A DNA stretch of 64,000 nucleotides from Polynucleobacter sp. MWH-Aus1W21 (GCF_018687275.1 NZ_CP061287.1:930001-994000), one strand, 5' to 3'; counted from the stretch's first letter, positions 8,753 through 17,161 are shown. Notes: generated from the sequence alone by a model not told the origin. Numbers and translations are program-made.

Positions 8753-9325
8753 TTAAAATAGCTTATCAACTTCAAGCAATGTCAAAACACCCATAATCGC
8801 AAAGATGGCGGCGGCAATCGAGTGAACTAGCTTCATTGGGATCTTCTTGGCAAACTTATTGCCAACAAATACTGCTGGAACGTCCGCAATGAGCATGCCT
8901 AGTGTGGTACCAACAACAACGGCTAGTGGAGCCGCATAGTGAGCCGCTAAAGCGATGGTGGCTAATTGAGTCTTGTCACCCATCTCAGCTAAGAAGAAAG
9001 TGATGAAAGTAGCGCCGAAAACGCCAAGATGCTTTGCCACTTGAGTTTCTTCTTCCTCAATCTTGTCGGGTATCAAAGTCCAAATCGCCATGCCAATAAA
9101 TGATGCACCAAGAATCCATCGCAATACTTCAGGATTGACCGTTGAAGTAATCCACGCACCTAAAGCACCAGCTAAGCCGTGATTGATGATGGTTGCCACA
9201 AGAATGCCAAGAATGATTGGAATAGGCTTTTTGAATCTTGCTGCAAGAATAAATGCGAGTAATTGGGTTTTGTCGCCCATTTCAGCGAGAGCCACAACGC
9301 CAGTGGAAATTAATAGTGAATCCAT
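8753..9325 (-). CDS. GDT1/TMEM165 (UPF0016) family manganese exporter
   Basis: A 190-residue integral membrane protein made of two homologous three-helix halves. Each half carries the family motif E-x-G-D-K-T: ALAEMGDKTQLLAF and FLAEMGDKTQLATI. The acidic residues of these motifs bind the transported Mn2+ or Ca2+. In bacteria the family (MneA type) exports manganese. The start at 9325 is chosen because GAGGA at 9333-9337 sits 7 bases upstream. A longer frame to 9448 would run through the riboswitch and read non-membrane sequence. The yybP-ykoY riboswitch directly upstream supports manganese as the substrate. Confidence 0.92.
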   Translation of the reverse strand: MDSLLISTGVVALAEMGDKTQLLAFILAARFKKPIPIILGILVATIINHGLAGALGAWITSTVNPEVLRWILGASFIGMAIWTLIPDKIEEEETQVAKHLGVFGATFITFFLAEMGDKTQLATIALAAHYAAPLAVVVGTTLGMLIADVPAVFVGNKFAKKIPMKLVHSIAAAIFAIMGVLTLLEVDKLF

Positions 9326-9337
9326 TTGATAGTCCTC

Positions 9338-9500
9338 TAGGCTGTGACATAAACAAATGACTACAACGCACCCACAGCCTAAGTAAGTGTTTGTAGTCAA
9401 AAGTCTTGCCAAGTATCTAAACCGCTTACACCATAAGCCTAAGCTCAAGTATGTTGATGTAAGCCATCTTCTGTAAAGAAGAGAGGCTACTCCCTAGTGA
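9338..9500 (-). promoter_or_regulatory. yybP-ykoY manganese riboswitch with expression platform
   Basis: Read on the minus strand, the leader begins with the hallmark GGGAGTAGCC (9495-9486). It then has the conserved ATCAACATACTTG loop, and ends the aptamer with GGCAAGACTTTTGACTACAA (9410-9391). These match the yybP-ykoY consensus of alx and mntP leaders. Between aptamer and start codon two hairpins compete. GACTACAA (9398-9391) can pair with TTGTAGTC (9366-9359). TAGGCTGTG (9380-9372) can pair with CACAGCCTA (9346-9338), which abuts the GAGGA ribosome site. Their arms interleave, so only one can form fully. Mn2+ would be expected to favour the form that frees the ribosome site. Confidence 0.88.
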
Positions 9501-9502
9501 CT

Positions 9503-9713
9503 AGTAAATTATAGCAATTCTTATATAACGATTTTGTGAAATTAGCATTAGCCATTCTCAGCCCGGGTCAATTCCCTCCGGCCGCCAAGGGGGATCAAAA
9601 CCACCTTAGGTTGGTTTTCTTTGTATGCATTCTGTGGGCCATTAGTATTTATTCGGTTTTTATCGGATTTCTGATTCGCCTGATAGCTGCTTTTGGCTAA
9701 TGGCAGTCACTTG
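9503..9713. other. Intergenic stretch with a tRNA-3'-end-like piece and a repeat unit
   Basis: No gene is seen. 9560-9588 resembles a T arm and acceptor end (GGGTCAATTCC, then CCGGCCGCCA) on the plus strand, followed by an AACCACC / GGTTGGTT hairpin at 9600-9619. This may be a decayed tRNA or tmRNA end. 9684-9712 is a unit of the degenerate GCTGCTTTTGGC repeat. Confidence 0.4.
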
Positions 9714-12206
9714 CTATTGACCCCATTTTCTTCTGTAGCCTAACTTAACTAGTTCGTACCACGTGATTCCGATTAACCCAGAGGCAAGAATCACTAAAGC
9801 ACCTTCTAGCGTAGGCACAGTGAATTGAAATCTATCGCGAAGAAACGGAATGGTAATTAAAAATCCAAAGGATATAACTCCAATACCGAGAATCCATTTT
9901 TGAGACGGATTGGTTTTTTGCAGGATTCTAAGGAGGTGATCATTTTTAGATCTGCTGACAATTATTAATGAGATGTTTCCTAGTACTAGACTGCCAAATG
10001 ATAGGGTTGTAGCCATTGCATGGGAATAGTTCATATTTAGGAGCCAGAAATATAGACCAACAACAATAGTGGTCAATCCTGCTCCTTGTAACAAAGCCAT
10101 GGAGATGCTTTGGAAGCTAAAGAGTTTTTGATTAATACTTCTAGGTGGCTTTAGCATGACATCGCTTTCAGGCGCTTCCATCTCAAAAATAATTGCACAT
10201 GCTGGGTCAATAATCATTTGCAGAAAGACGATATGTATTGGGTCTAGGATCGGCTGCACCCCAAAGAGAATGGGAATAAAAACAGCTCCAGCCATTGGGA
10301 TGTGGACGGCAACGACATAAATAATGGCTTTATGTAAATTGTCATATATTTGTCTGCCCTGCTGGATAGTGTGAACGATGGATGAAAAATCATCATTTAG
10401 CAGTACTAAGGACGCAGCTTCTCTAGCGACATCGGTACCTCGTTGCCCCATCGCAATGCCTACATGAGCTGCTTTTAGGGCGGGCGCATCGTTAACCCCG
10501 TCACCTGTCATAGCCACAACTTCATTGTTCGCTTGCAACGCTTTTACAAGCCTTAATTTCTCAGTGGGCTTAATACGCACATAAACTGACGTTTTCTTTA
10601 CCGCTTCGCGAAGCTCAAGATCATTAAGTGTATTAATATCGCTGCCAGATAGAACGCTGGCACTATCAATACCTGCTTGCTTTGCAATCGCTTGCGCTGT
10701 AATTGCATGATCTCCAGTAATCATGATGACGCGAATGCCAGCTCTTTGACATTTCTGAATGGATGCGGGCACTTCTTCACGAATTGGGTCTTTGAGCCCC
10801 ACAAGACCGAGCCAAGTAAACTCAAATGAGCTCAAGTTTGCTGGCCAATTTGAGCTTTGCTTCATATATTGAGCTTTTGCAACTCCGAGTAAGCGCAATC
10901 CTTGTGATGCAAGATCTTTAATTTGTTTTTCAATTACCGCCATTTGTGTTTGCGACAAATTACAGCGCTTAAGGACTGCCTCCGGAGCACCTTTGATGGC
11001 CACCAGGCACTGATTAGAGTCTGACGCCTTCCAAAGATGCGTCATTGCAGGGAGCTCGGGGCTCAGGCCATACTCGTGTACCAATTCAAATTCGGAAGTC
11101 TGATTAATGTATTCGGGAGCGAGATGGCGCTTTTCATAAAAAGCTTGTTCCATCGGGTCAAAGGGCTTCACCTCGCTTGCAAGTACGCAATAACCTAGCA
11201 GCTCTTTTTGCGATGGATTTAGTTCATCATCTTTTGAGCTAAGCATCAGGATATTCTGGGGGGTTGCAAGAACCTCTAAAGACATCCTATTCAGGGTGAG
11301 AGTACCCGTCTTATCAACGCATAAAGCTGTAATGCTGCCCAGTGTTTCAATGACGGGTGCATACCTAGTAAGTACTTTTTGGCGAGCTATTCTCCAAACG
11401 CCGAGCGCCATAAATACCGTCAAAATTACTGTGAATTCTTCTGGCAGCAATGCCATGGTTAGGCTAATAGCGGTCAGTGCGCCTTGAAGCCAGTTATCGT
11501 GCATTAATCCGTAGATTGCTAGAACGATAATTGAGAGGGAGACACCAAAAATCGTAACCCTTTTAATCAATTCCCCAATATCTTCCTGAAGAGGGCTATT
11601 AAGACTAATGATTTGCTTTAGGCTACTTCCGATCTTGCCTAACTCGGTTTGCATGCCAATAGCGGTAACTCTGGCTATGCCGCTACCCCGAATTACCATG
11701 CAACCTGAATGGACTTGACTAGCACTATCTTTTATAGTGGGTTCAGATTCACCGGTGAGCAATGATTCGTCAACGAGTAGGTCATGTGATTCAAGCAATA
11801 GAGCATCTGCGGGAATTCTGTCCCCTTCTGCAAGTAAGAGTATGTCACCAACGACAATGTCTTTGCCGGCTATTCTTTGCGTAATGCTATCTCTAATGAC
11901 AATCGCTCTGGGGCTTGAGAGTTCTTTGAGGGCATCAATTGCTTTTTCACTTTTTCGCTCTTGGAATAGGGTAATTCCAACTGAAATACAAATGAATCCA
12001 ATCAATATCAATGCATCATCAATTTTGCCAATAACTAGGTAAATCGAGCCAGCCAGCAGGAGAAGGGCGAATGTAGGCTCAGATAAAATTCGAAGTAGTA
12101 ACTTGAAAAGAGTTTTTTTATCTGCAACTGCAAGCTCATTAAGCCCGTGCTGCGCTTGAAGCTGGAGCACTTCAGACTTAGTGAGGCCCTGCAATGGTGA
12201 GGGCAT
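9714..12206 (-). CDS. P-type cation-transporting ATPase
   Basis: An 830-residue P-type ATPase of the P2 (Ca2+/Mn2+/monovalent) group. An N-terminal cation-ATPase domain (LTKSEVLQLQAQHGLNEL) precedes the actuator motif TGES (near residue 152). The phosphorylation site DKTGTLT is near 299 and the hinge TGDGVNDAPALK near 565. About ten membrane helices are expected, without heavy-metal-binding repeats. Helix 4 reads LLPEEFTVILT, with PEEF in place of the PEGL of well-known bacterial Ca2+ pumps, so the ion is uncertain. It lies upstream of the Mn2+-controlled exporter and downstream of a universal stress protein, all on the minus strand. A role in divalent cation export is plausible. Confidence 0.88.
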   Translation of the reverse strand: MPSPLQGLTKSEVLQLQAQHGLNELAVADKKTLFKLLLRILSEPTFALLLLAGSIYLVIGKIDDALILIGFICISVGITLFQERKSEKAIDALKELSSPRAIVIRDSITQRIAGKDIVVGDILLLAEGDRIPADALLLESHDLLVDESLLTGESEPTIKDSASQVHSGCMVIRGSGIARVTAIGMQTELGKIGSSLKQIISLNSPLQEDIGELIKRVTIFGVSLSIIVLAIYGLMHDNWLQGALTAISLTMALLPEEFTVILTVFMALGVWRIARQKVLTRYAPVIETLGSITALCVDKTGTLTLNRMSLEVLATPQNILMLSSKDDELNPSQKELLGYCVLASEVKPFDPMEQAFYEKRHLAPEYINQTSEFELVHEYGLSPELPAMTHLWKASDSNQCLVAIKGAPEAVLKRCNLSQTQMAVIEKQIKDLASQGLRLLGVAKAQYMKQSSNWPANLSSFEFTWLGLVGLKDPIREEVPASIQKCQRAGIRVIMITGDHAITAQAIAKQAGIDSASVLSGSDINTLNDLELREAVKKTSVYVRIKPTEKLRLVKALQANNEVVAMTGDGVNDAPALKAAHVGIAMGQRGTDVAREAASLVLLNDDFSSIVHTIQQGRQIYDNLHKAIIYVVAVHIPMAGAVFIPILFGVQPILDPIHIVFLQMIIDPACAIIFEMEAPESDVMLKPPRSINQKLFSFQSISMALLQGAGLTTIVVGLYFWLLNMNYSHAMATTLSFGSLVLGNISLIIVSRSKNDHLLRILQKTNPSQKWILGIGVISFGFLITIPFLRDRFQFTVPTLEGALVILASGLIGITWYELVKLGYRRKWGQ

Positions 12207-12273
12207 CTTTATGTCTGTAAGTCTATAAAAGTGATGGACTCAGTTGGCCGCCATCGGCAACCAACTGAATGGG

Positions 12274-12699
12274 TTACTTAATCAATAGTACTGGTTGTTT
12301 TGCACAGCTACTGATACGTTGGGCTACTGATCCCATTAACGCATCAACAAAACCACTTCGACCTTTTGCACCCATAACAATCAAATCCACTTTATCTTTA
12401 TTTGCAAGTGCCATAATTTCATCAGATATATGACCGCGCTTGATAACTATATTGTGTTTGACCCCAGCCGCATCCAAGACCTTTTGAGCCGCCTTCAGTT
12501 CCTTCTCGCTTACTTCTCTTAAATAATCATCAACAACACTTTTGGCAACGAATTGTTTTATATGACCAAGGCCAGCATCATCGTGAACGCTAATTAAAGT
12601 AACCACAACCGGGCTGCGAGAATTTTTAGCTGTTTTAGCAACATACTTTGCTGCATTGAGAGATGATTTTGAGCCATCAATTGGTAATAGTATTTTCAT
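12274..12699 (-). CDS. Universal stress protein (UspA family)
   Basis: A 141-residue single-domain Usp. It starts MKILLPIDGSKSSLNAAKY and ends with the ATP-binding pattern G-2X-G-9X-G(S) in VMGAKGRSGFVDALMGSVA, followed by the usual KQPVLLIK strand. ATP-binding Usps are small cytoplasmic dimers linked to energy and redox stress. It is 67 bp before the P-type ATPase on the same strand and may be co-transcribed with it. A perfect FNR-type box lies about 120 bp upstream, shared with the divergent cytochrome operon, so induction at low oxygen is likely. Usp genes under ANR/FNR control are known in other proteobacteria. Confidence 0.9.
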   Translation of the reverse strand: MKILLPIDGSKSSLNAAKYVAKTAKNSRSPVVVTLISVHDDAGLGHIKQFVAKSVVDDYLREVSEKELKAAQKVLDAAGVKHNIVIKRGHISDEIMALANKDKVDLIVMGAKGRSGFVDALMGSVAQRISSCAKQPVLLIK

Positions 12700-12818
12700 G
12701 GTGTTGTCCCTTATTTAGTGTTGATTTAAGTTGATGTAATAGCTTAAGGTGGACCTTTATCAGGTCTTATTACTTACATTAGCATTAAAAATATAAGTAT
12801 TCCAATTTAAATTACTTT

Positions 12819-12832
12819 TTGATCTAAATCAA
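12819..12832. promoter_or_regulatory. FNR/ANR-type binding site between usp and the SHP cytochrome operon
   Basis: TTGATCTAAATCAA fits the FNR/ANR consensus TTGAT-N4-ATCAA exactly. It lies between the divergent usp (start 12699) and SHP (start 12918) genes, far enough from both to act as an activator site. The same 14 bases recur at 44718-44731 before another cytochrome gene. Confidence 0.75.
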
Positions 12833-12917
12833 ATGCCGATGCCATTCTTGCCATTTGTCAAAATTAAGTCATTTATTGGATTCATAATTAAAGGGTAGAA
12901 ATAAAGGGTAGGTTGTT

Positions 12918-13301
12918 ATGAATAAAAAAGTAGCCTTAGTTTTAGCGTTGCTGGGTTTTATCAGCACGGCCTTTTCGGCAACCCCACAAGACTTGTTAAA
13001 GGGGTATGAGTCCCAATCTGGGAAAGCATCTCCAGTTCGTGGCGAACAATTCTTTAATGCTAAGCACGGAAAAGAATGGAGCTGTGCTTCGTGCCATGAG
13101 AATCCTCCAAACCATGACACCAAGCATATTGTTACTGGCAAGGTGATTAAGCCTTTATCTCCCAATGCAAACCCTGAACGATTTACGGATCAAACCAAGG
13201 CTGAAAAGTGGTTTAAGAGAAATTGCAACGATGTCCTGGGAAAGGATTGCACTGCCCAAGAAAAGGCAGATGTGCTTTCTTGGCTCATGACAGTTAAATA
13301 A
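12918..13301 (+). CDS. SHP-type monohaem cytochrome c (DUF1924)
   Basis: A 127-residue exported cytochrome. Residues 1-20 are a signal peptide (ending AFSAT). One haem site, CASCHENPP, lies near residue 56. The pattern RGEQFFNAKHGKEWSCASCH, then HIVTGKVIKPLSP, and a later RNCNDVLGKDCTAQEKADVLSWL matches the DUF1924 family. Its founder is the Sphaeroides haem protein, which has a releasable asparagine haem ligand and binds oxygen and NO. The NCND stretch and a cysteine pair also fit. It is the first gene of an operon with a diheme cytochrome and cytochrome b561, 86 bp after an FNR box. Confidence 0.85.
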   Translation: MNKKVALVLALLGFISTAFSATPQDLLKGYESQSGKASPVRGEQFFNAKHGKEWSCASCHENPPNHDTKHIVTGKVIKPLSPNANPERFTDQTKAEKWFKRNCNDVLGKDCTAQEKADVLSWLMTVK

Positions 13302-13309
13302 GGATATTC

Positions 13310-13768
13310 ATGAAAACTTACTTATTAATACCATTGCTAACCTTTTTGGCAATGCCTGTATATGCCGCAAAAATGTCTATGCCAATTGATGCTCCTAAGT
13401 CCTATGAAGCAGAGTGTGCCAGCTGTCATATGGCCTACCCACCAGCACTACTCAGTGAAAAGAGCTGGTCAAATGTAATGAGCAGCCTTAGCAAGCACTT
13501 TGGTACCGATGCCAGTATCGATGAAAAGGATAAGTCTGAACTGACTGCCTGGCTTAAAAAGAATGCCACTACTCGTCAAAAATATAGCGAGACAGCTCCC
13601 GAAAATCGCATCACCAAAACATCCTGGTTTATTCGGAAACATGATGAAGTTAGGCCTGATGTATGGAAGAGGGCTGGGGTGAAGAGTCCAGCAAACTGTT
13701 CTGCTTGCCATGTTGATGCCGCTAAAGGTGATTTTAATGAGGACCGAATTCGGATCCCTGCAAAATGA
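13310..13768 (+). CDS. Diheme cytochrome c (DHC type)
   Basis: A 152-residue periplasmic cytochrome with a signal peptide (ending VYAAK) and two haem sites, CASCHMAYP near residue 36 and CSACHVDAAKGDF near 130. YPPALLSEKSWSNVMSSLSKHFG after the first site is typical of DHC, the electron donor that accompanies SHP in Rhodobacter and others. It begins 8 bp after the SHP stop, and its stop overlaps the start of the cytochrome b561 gene. It probably passes electrons from the membrane cytochrome b to SHP. Confidence 0.88.
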   Translation: MKTYLLIPLLTFLAMPVYAAKMSMPIDAPKSYEAECASCHMAYPPALLSEKSWSNVMSSLSKHFGTDASIDEKDKSELTAWLKKNATTRQKYSETAPENRITKTSWFIRKHDEVRPDVWKRAGVKSPANCSACHVDAAKGDFNEDRIRIPAK

Positions 13769-14412
13769 ATATCACTGATAAAAAACATTCTGTTCTGGTT
13801 TGGGATTTTCCGGTCAGAGTATTCCATTGGCTATTGGTAGTTTCATTTGCGGGTGCCTGGATAACTTCCGAGAGTGAAGCTCAGCAAATGTTTCATTATG
13901 CATTTGGCTATTCAGCTTGTGGGTTGATTCTATTCAGGATTATTTGGGGAATAGTTGGTACTAAATATGCACGTTTTACCCAATTTTGTAAGGGGCCAGT
14001 AGAAACTATTCGCCACATCAAATCTTTATTGTCGGGCAGCCAGCATCATGGACTGGGGCACAACCCAGCAGGTGCTTTAGCAATGATTACATTAATGGTA
14101 TTGGTCCTTCTAATTGGATTAACCGGGTATTGGAGTGTTAAAGAGCTATTCGCTGATTTAGCGAATGAGGCACATGAAGCCATTGCTAGCCTAGCAATGG
14201 GTATTGTTGTCGTCCATGTGGCAGCAGCAATCATCATGAGCTTTATGCAGAAAGAAAATTTAATTCAAGCTATGGTTACGGGCAAAAAACAAGGCAACCA
14301 AGACCAGGGAATTAGATTTCCAATGTACTTTGTGGGTATTGGTCTAATAGTTGCATGGATTTACACTTTTTATCTAGTGGTCAGAGGTTCTTTACCTGCA
14401 TTGACTCAGTAA
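13765..14412 (+). CDS. Cytochrome b561 family membrane protein
   Basis: A 215-residue di-haem cytochrome b with four main helices. WDFPVRVFHWLLVVSF carries the first histidine in the usual place for this family. Later histidines (HYAFGY, HEAIASLAMGIVVVHVAAA) sit in helices 2 and 4. A further C-terminal helix follows. The protein would take electrons from the quinol pool or a cytoplasmic reductase and feed the diheme cytochrome encoded just upstream (4-bp overlap). SHP, DHC and cytochrome b561 together form the cluster known from Rhodobacter sphaeroides and several betaproteobacteria. Confidence 0.88.
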   Translation: MNITDKKHSVLVWDFPVRVFHWLLVVSFAGAWITSESEAQQMFHYAFGYSACGLILFRIIWGIVGTKYARFTQFCKGPVETIRHIKSLLSGSQHHGLGHNPAGALAMITLMVLVLLIGLTGYWSVKELFADLANEAHEAIASLAMGIVVVHVAAAIIMSFMQKENLIQAMVTGKKQGNQDQGIRFPMYFVGIGLIVAWIYTFYLVVRGSLPALTQ

Positions 14413-14437
14413 TTATTAATTATTTTAGGAGTAAAAA

Positions 14438-14830
14438 TTGAAGAAGATCAAACTTACTTTATCTATATTTTTTGGACTTTTTTTATCGGGCCCTGCTTTT
14501 GCCATTGATAAGAATAGTAGTGGAGAACAAATTTATAAAGAGGTGTGCTCTGTTTGCCATACGGCCGGGGTAGCAAATGCCCCTAAGCTGGGTGATCAAA
14601 ATTCCTGGAAAAAATTAATAGGTGAGGGGCAAGTGATTATTACTGCTCATGGCTATGTTGGTGTGAGGGCTATGCCTCCTAAAGGCGGCAGGCAAGATTT
14701 ATCGGTTGAACAATTTGCTGAAGCCTTAAACTTTATGGTGAACAAATCTGGTGGTAATTGGTCTACGCCAGATAAGCCCATGCTTGACAAAATCAACATC
14801 GAAATTTCAAACCGAAAAAAGACACAGTAA
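14438..14830 (+). CDS. Cytochrome c5-like protein
   Basis: A 130-residue exported cytochrome that starts at a TTG supported by AGGAG at 14427-14431. The signal peptide ends GPAFAID. One haem site, CSVCHTAGVANAPKLGD, is near residue 36, with the c5-type sequence YVGVRAMPPKGGRQDLS carrying the methionine ligand. It is 25 bp after the cytochrome b561 gene and probably belongs to the same transcript. A soluble c5 could link the b561/DHC pair to a terminal oxidase or reductase. Confidence 0.85.
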   Translation: MKKIKLTLSIFFGLFLSGPAFAIDKNSSGEQIYKEVCSVCHTAGVANAPKLGDQNSWKKLIGEGQVIITAHGYVGVRAMPPKGGRQDLSVEQFAEALNFMVNKSGGNWSTPDKPMLDKINIEISNRKKTQ

Positions 14831-14854
14831 ATCAATCACCTCAATGGGCGTCCC

Positions 14855-14946
14855 TTATGGGTCGATAGCAGTCACTTAATGTTTGTCGGATCGGGTATCC
14901 GTCGCTCTAGATCCTTATTGGCTGCTTTCGGCCAAAAGCGGTCATT
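14855..14946. repeat. Two adjacent units of a degenerate intergenic repeat
   Basis: 14855-14877 is a GGGTCG...GTCAC unit and 14918-14946 a TTGGCTGCTTTCGGCC...GCGGTCATT unit. 14855-14905 is alignable by eye with 20260-20310. There is no gene in 14831-14999. Confidence 0.55.
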
Positions 14947-14999
14947 GCGGACAGGGCGTTCGCTAAGTTTTTTAAATTCAAGCTAATAAATAACTATTT

Positions 15000-15815
15000 T
15001 TAGCTGTAGGTTTGATTTCTGCCTGCTTTTTTTGCTTGATACATTGCTTGGTCACAAGCAGCGTAATATTTTTTAAAGATAGGCCTACACTCTGTACCCT
15101 TATCACGATTTGGGTCAAACACAGAAATTCCAATACTGATAGTTATATAAATTTCATTGCCGAGAGAGCTTGTAAGTGGTTGGCATGCAATATGCTCCCG
15201 CAACCTTTCTGCAACTTTGAATGCCTCTTGTTTGGTGGTTTCTGGCAATACTATTAAAAACTCCTCACCACCCACTCGACCACAGATATCAATTTCGCGT
15301 AATTCCTTCAGGCTTTCTTTTACTAGAGCAATTAATACTTGATCCCCAATGGGATGTCCGTAAGTATCATTTACAACTTTGAAGTGATCAATATCAAGCA
15401 TTAAAAAAGAAATATCTTTTTTGCTTCTTAACGCTTTTTTAATCTCCAGCTCAGATCTTGCGATGGTTTCAGCGCGACTCAGTGCTAAAGTTAATGAATC
15501 TGTCTTTGAGAGCTTATCTAGGACATAATTTTTTTCTTCAAGGTCAATTAATAAATTTTTAAACTGAAACATTCCTAATAAAAGCAGAAGTGAAATTGGA
15601 ATGGAGAGCGCTGCATCTACCAGATTTATATGTCCGTTATCAAGTACGTGAAGCAAAGGAGAGATGCGCCTTCCCGTCATTAACCCCAGACCAAGAGCAA
15701 GGAATCCGCAAGCTAAGCGGTAAGCGCGGGCGCGGAAAAATAAATTGATAGCATACGCAGCAGCAGCAATCTGAAGACACAGGGAAAACGCATAAAGAGT
15801 GGCCGCTATAAGCAT
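15000..15815 (-). CDS. Membrane-bound diguanylate cyclase (GGDEF)
   Basis: A 271-residue protein with about four N-terminal membrane helices (residues 1-90) and a C-terminal GGDEF domain. The active-site loop reads GGEEF and is intact. REID five residues before it is the RxxD inhibitory site, so product feedback is expected. SKTDSLTLALSRA and DIDHFKVVNDTYGHPIGDQ are the usual nucleotide and metal motifs. It would make cyclic di-GMP from GTP in response to an unknown membrane signal. It starts 2 bp after the stop of the HD-GYP gene, so the maker and the probable breaker of c-di-GMP share a transcript. Confidence 0.92.
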   Translation of the reverse strand: MLIAATLYAFSLCLQIAAAAYAINLFFRARAYRLACGFLALGLGLMTGRRISPLLHVLDNGHINLVDAALSIPISLLLLLGMFQFKNLLIDLEEKNYVLDKLSKTDSLTLALSRAETIARSELEIKKALRSKKDISFLMLDIDHFKVVNDTYGHPIGDQVLIALVKESLKELREIDICGRVGGEEFLIVLPETTKQEAFKVAERLREHIACQPLTSSLGNEIYITISIGISVFDPNRDKGTECRPIFKKYYAACDQAMYQAKKAGRNQTYS

Positions 15816-15817
15816 AT

Positions 15818-17041
15818 TTATTCAGCTTCAGATAGTTTTTGCAAAGTGTTATTTGCATCCATCAACTCAAAAGCAGCATCAACCACTTTTGCATCTAGCT
15901 TTTCACCGGCTTCGGAGCGAACCTCATCCATGGCAGCACTAAGGCCGCGCGCAGCGCGATAAGGTCGATGCGTTGCCATTGCCTCAATCGTATCGGCTAC
16001 AGCTAGAATTCTTGCTTCTAGGCAAATCTGATCACCTTTGAGTCCATGCGGATATCCGCTGCCATCAAGACGCTCATGATGCTGTCTAACCATATCTGCA
16101 ATTGGCCATGGAAAAGGAATATCTTTTAGGATTTGGTAGCCTGATTCAACATGGCCTTGAACCATTTGCATTTCAAGATCCGTTAGCCTTGTCGGCTTAG
16201 TTAAGATCTCCGATGGTACGGCCACTTTACCAATGTCATGAACCATGGCTGCCATATAAAGAGCTTGAATCGCGTTATCATCCCATCCCATTTGCCTGGC
16301 AATTGCAGTTGAAATGGAAGCTACTCTTTTTTGATGGCCGGCTGTATAAGGATCTCGCCATTCCATGGTTCTCGCCATCGCTTCAATGGTTGCTTTTAGG
16401 GCATTAGCTAGACGTTCTTGTGTTTGTTGCTTTTCGTGAATTTCACCATCTAGCTTATGCTGTCGTTCAATCGACCTGAGACCAAAACCAATTTCTTGCG
16501 CTAAGCTTTCAAATAATTGCACCTCAGACCCACCAAAAGCATTGGGCACTTTTGAGTAAACCAATAAAACTCCAAAAGGGCGTGCTTCTCCATCTGGTAT
16601 TGGACATCCAATTGCAGATCGAATGCCAAATTTTCGGGCTAGCTCTCTCCAAGCGATAAATCCTTCATCCAACTCAGAGTCCACTACAACACTGGACTTA
16701 CCAGTGCGAATGGCTAAACCTCCAGGGCCCATGCCGGAAATATTTTTATCGGACCAACTTACGACGATATTTTCAATATAAGCTAACGCAGAACCAGCGC
16801 CGCCCATTACCTGCACGGTTTTATTTTCATCATTCTCAGCCTTGCCAACCCATGCGAGAACATATGGACCCTGTGCAGCAATAGCACTGCAAACTTCTGC
16901 AACCAGTAAGTCTGTTGAATCTGCTCTAGCTAACGCAGCAGCAGCTTCTGATAAAGCTGATAATGCCCAACCCCTCTTTTCTAACTCCTGCTTCATGGCT
17001 GGGGTTGGCAAATCTACGGGCTTTTGATTATCTGTACTCAT
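15818..17041 (-). CDS. GAF plus HD-GYP c-di-GMP phosphodiesterase
   Basis: A 407-residue cytoplasmic protein. Residues 30-185 form a GAF sensor domain (AIGCPIPDGEARPFGVLLVYS). A short helical linker leads to an HD-GYP domain from about 205 (MEWRDPYTAGHQKRVASIS). The metal-binding HD is in MVHDIGKVAVPSEIL, and HHERLDGSGYPHGL carries the GYP signature, so catalysis to GMP is likely retained. The gene precedes the diguanylate cyclase on the same strand. The pair may tune c-di-GMP for the exopolysaccharide-type glycosyltransferase encoded 2.6 kb away. That link is inference. Confidence 0.9.
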   Translation of the reverse strand: MSTDNQKPVDLPTPAMKQELEKRGWALSALSEAAAALARADSTDLLVAEVCSAIAAQGPYVLAWVGKAENDENKTVQVMGGAGSALAYIENIVVSWSDKNISGMGPGGLAIRTGKSSVVVDSELDEGFIAWRELARKFGIRSAIGCPIPDGEARPFGVLLVYSKVPNAFGGSEVQLFESLAQEIGFGLRSIERQHKLDGEIHEKQQTQERLANALKATIEAMARTMEWRDPYTAGHQKRVASISTAIARQMGWDDNAIQALYMAAMVHDIGKVAVPSEILTKPTRLTDLEMQMVQGHVESGYQILKDIPFPWPIADMVRQHHERLDGSGYPHGLKGDQICLEARILAVADTIEAMATHRPYRAARGLSAAMDEVRSEAGEKLDAKVVDAAFELMDANNTLQKLSEAE

Positions 17042-17161
17042 GCTTCCATTATGAATCTAAAGAAGATCTATTTTCAATTGCCTGAGAATGAATCAACTTA
17101 TTAACTTGTCATTCAGTAGAAAAAGATGGAGTATTGACTATATGGGAAATAAAAGGTTGCA

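Noticed and set aside
9326..9448. A 41-residue N-terminal extension of the GDT1-type exporter
   Set aside because: It would be translated from the riboswitch and its expression platform; the ribosome site and the first membrane helix both point to 9325.
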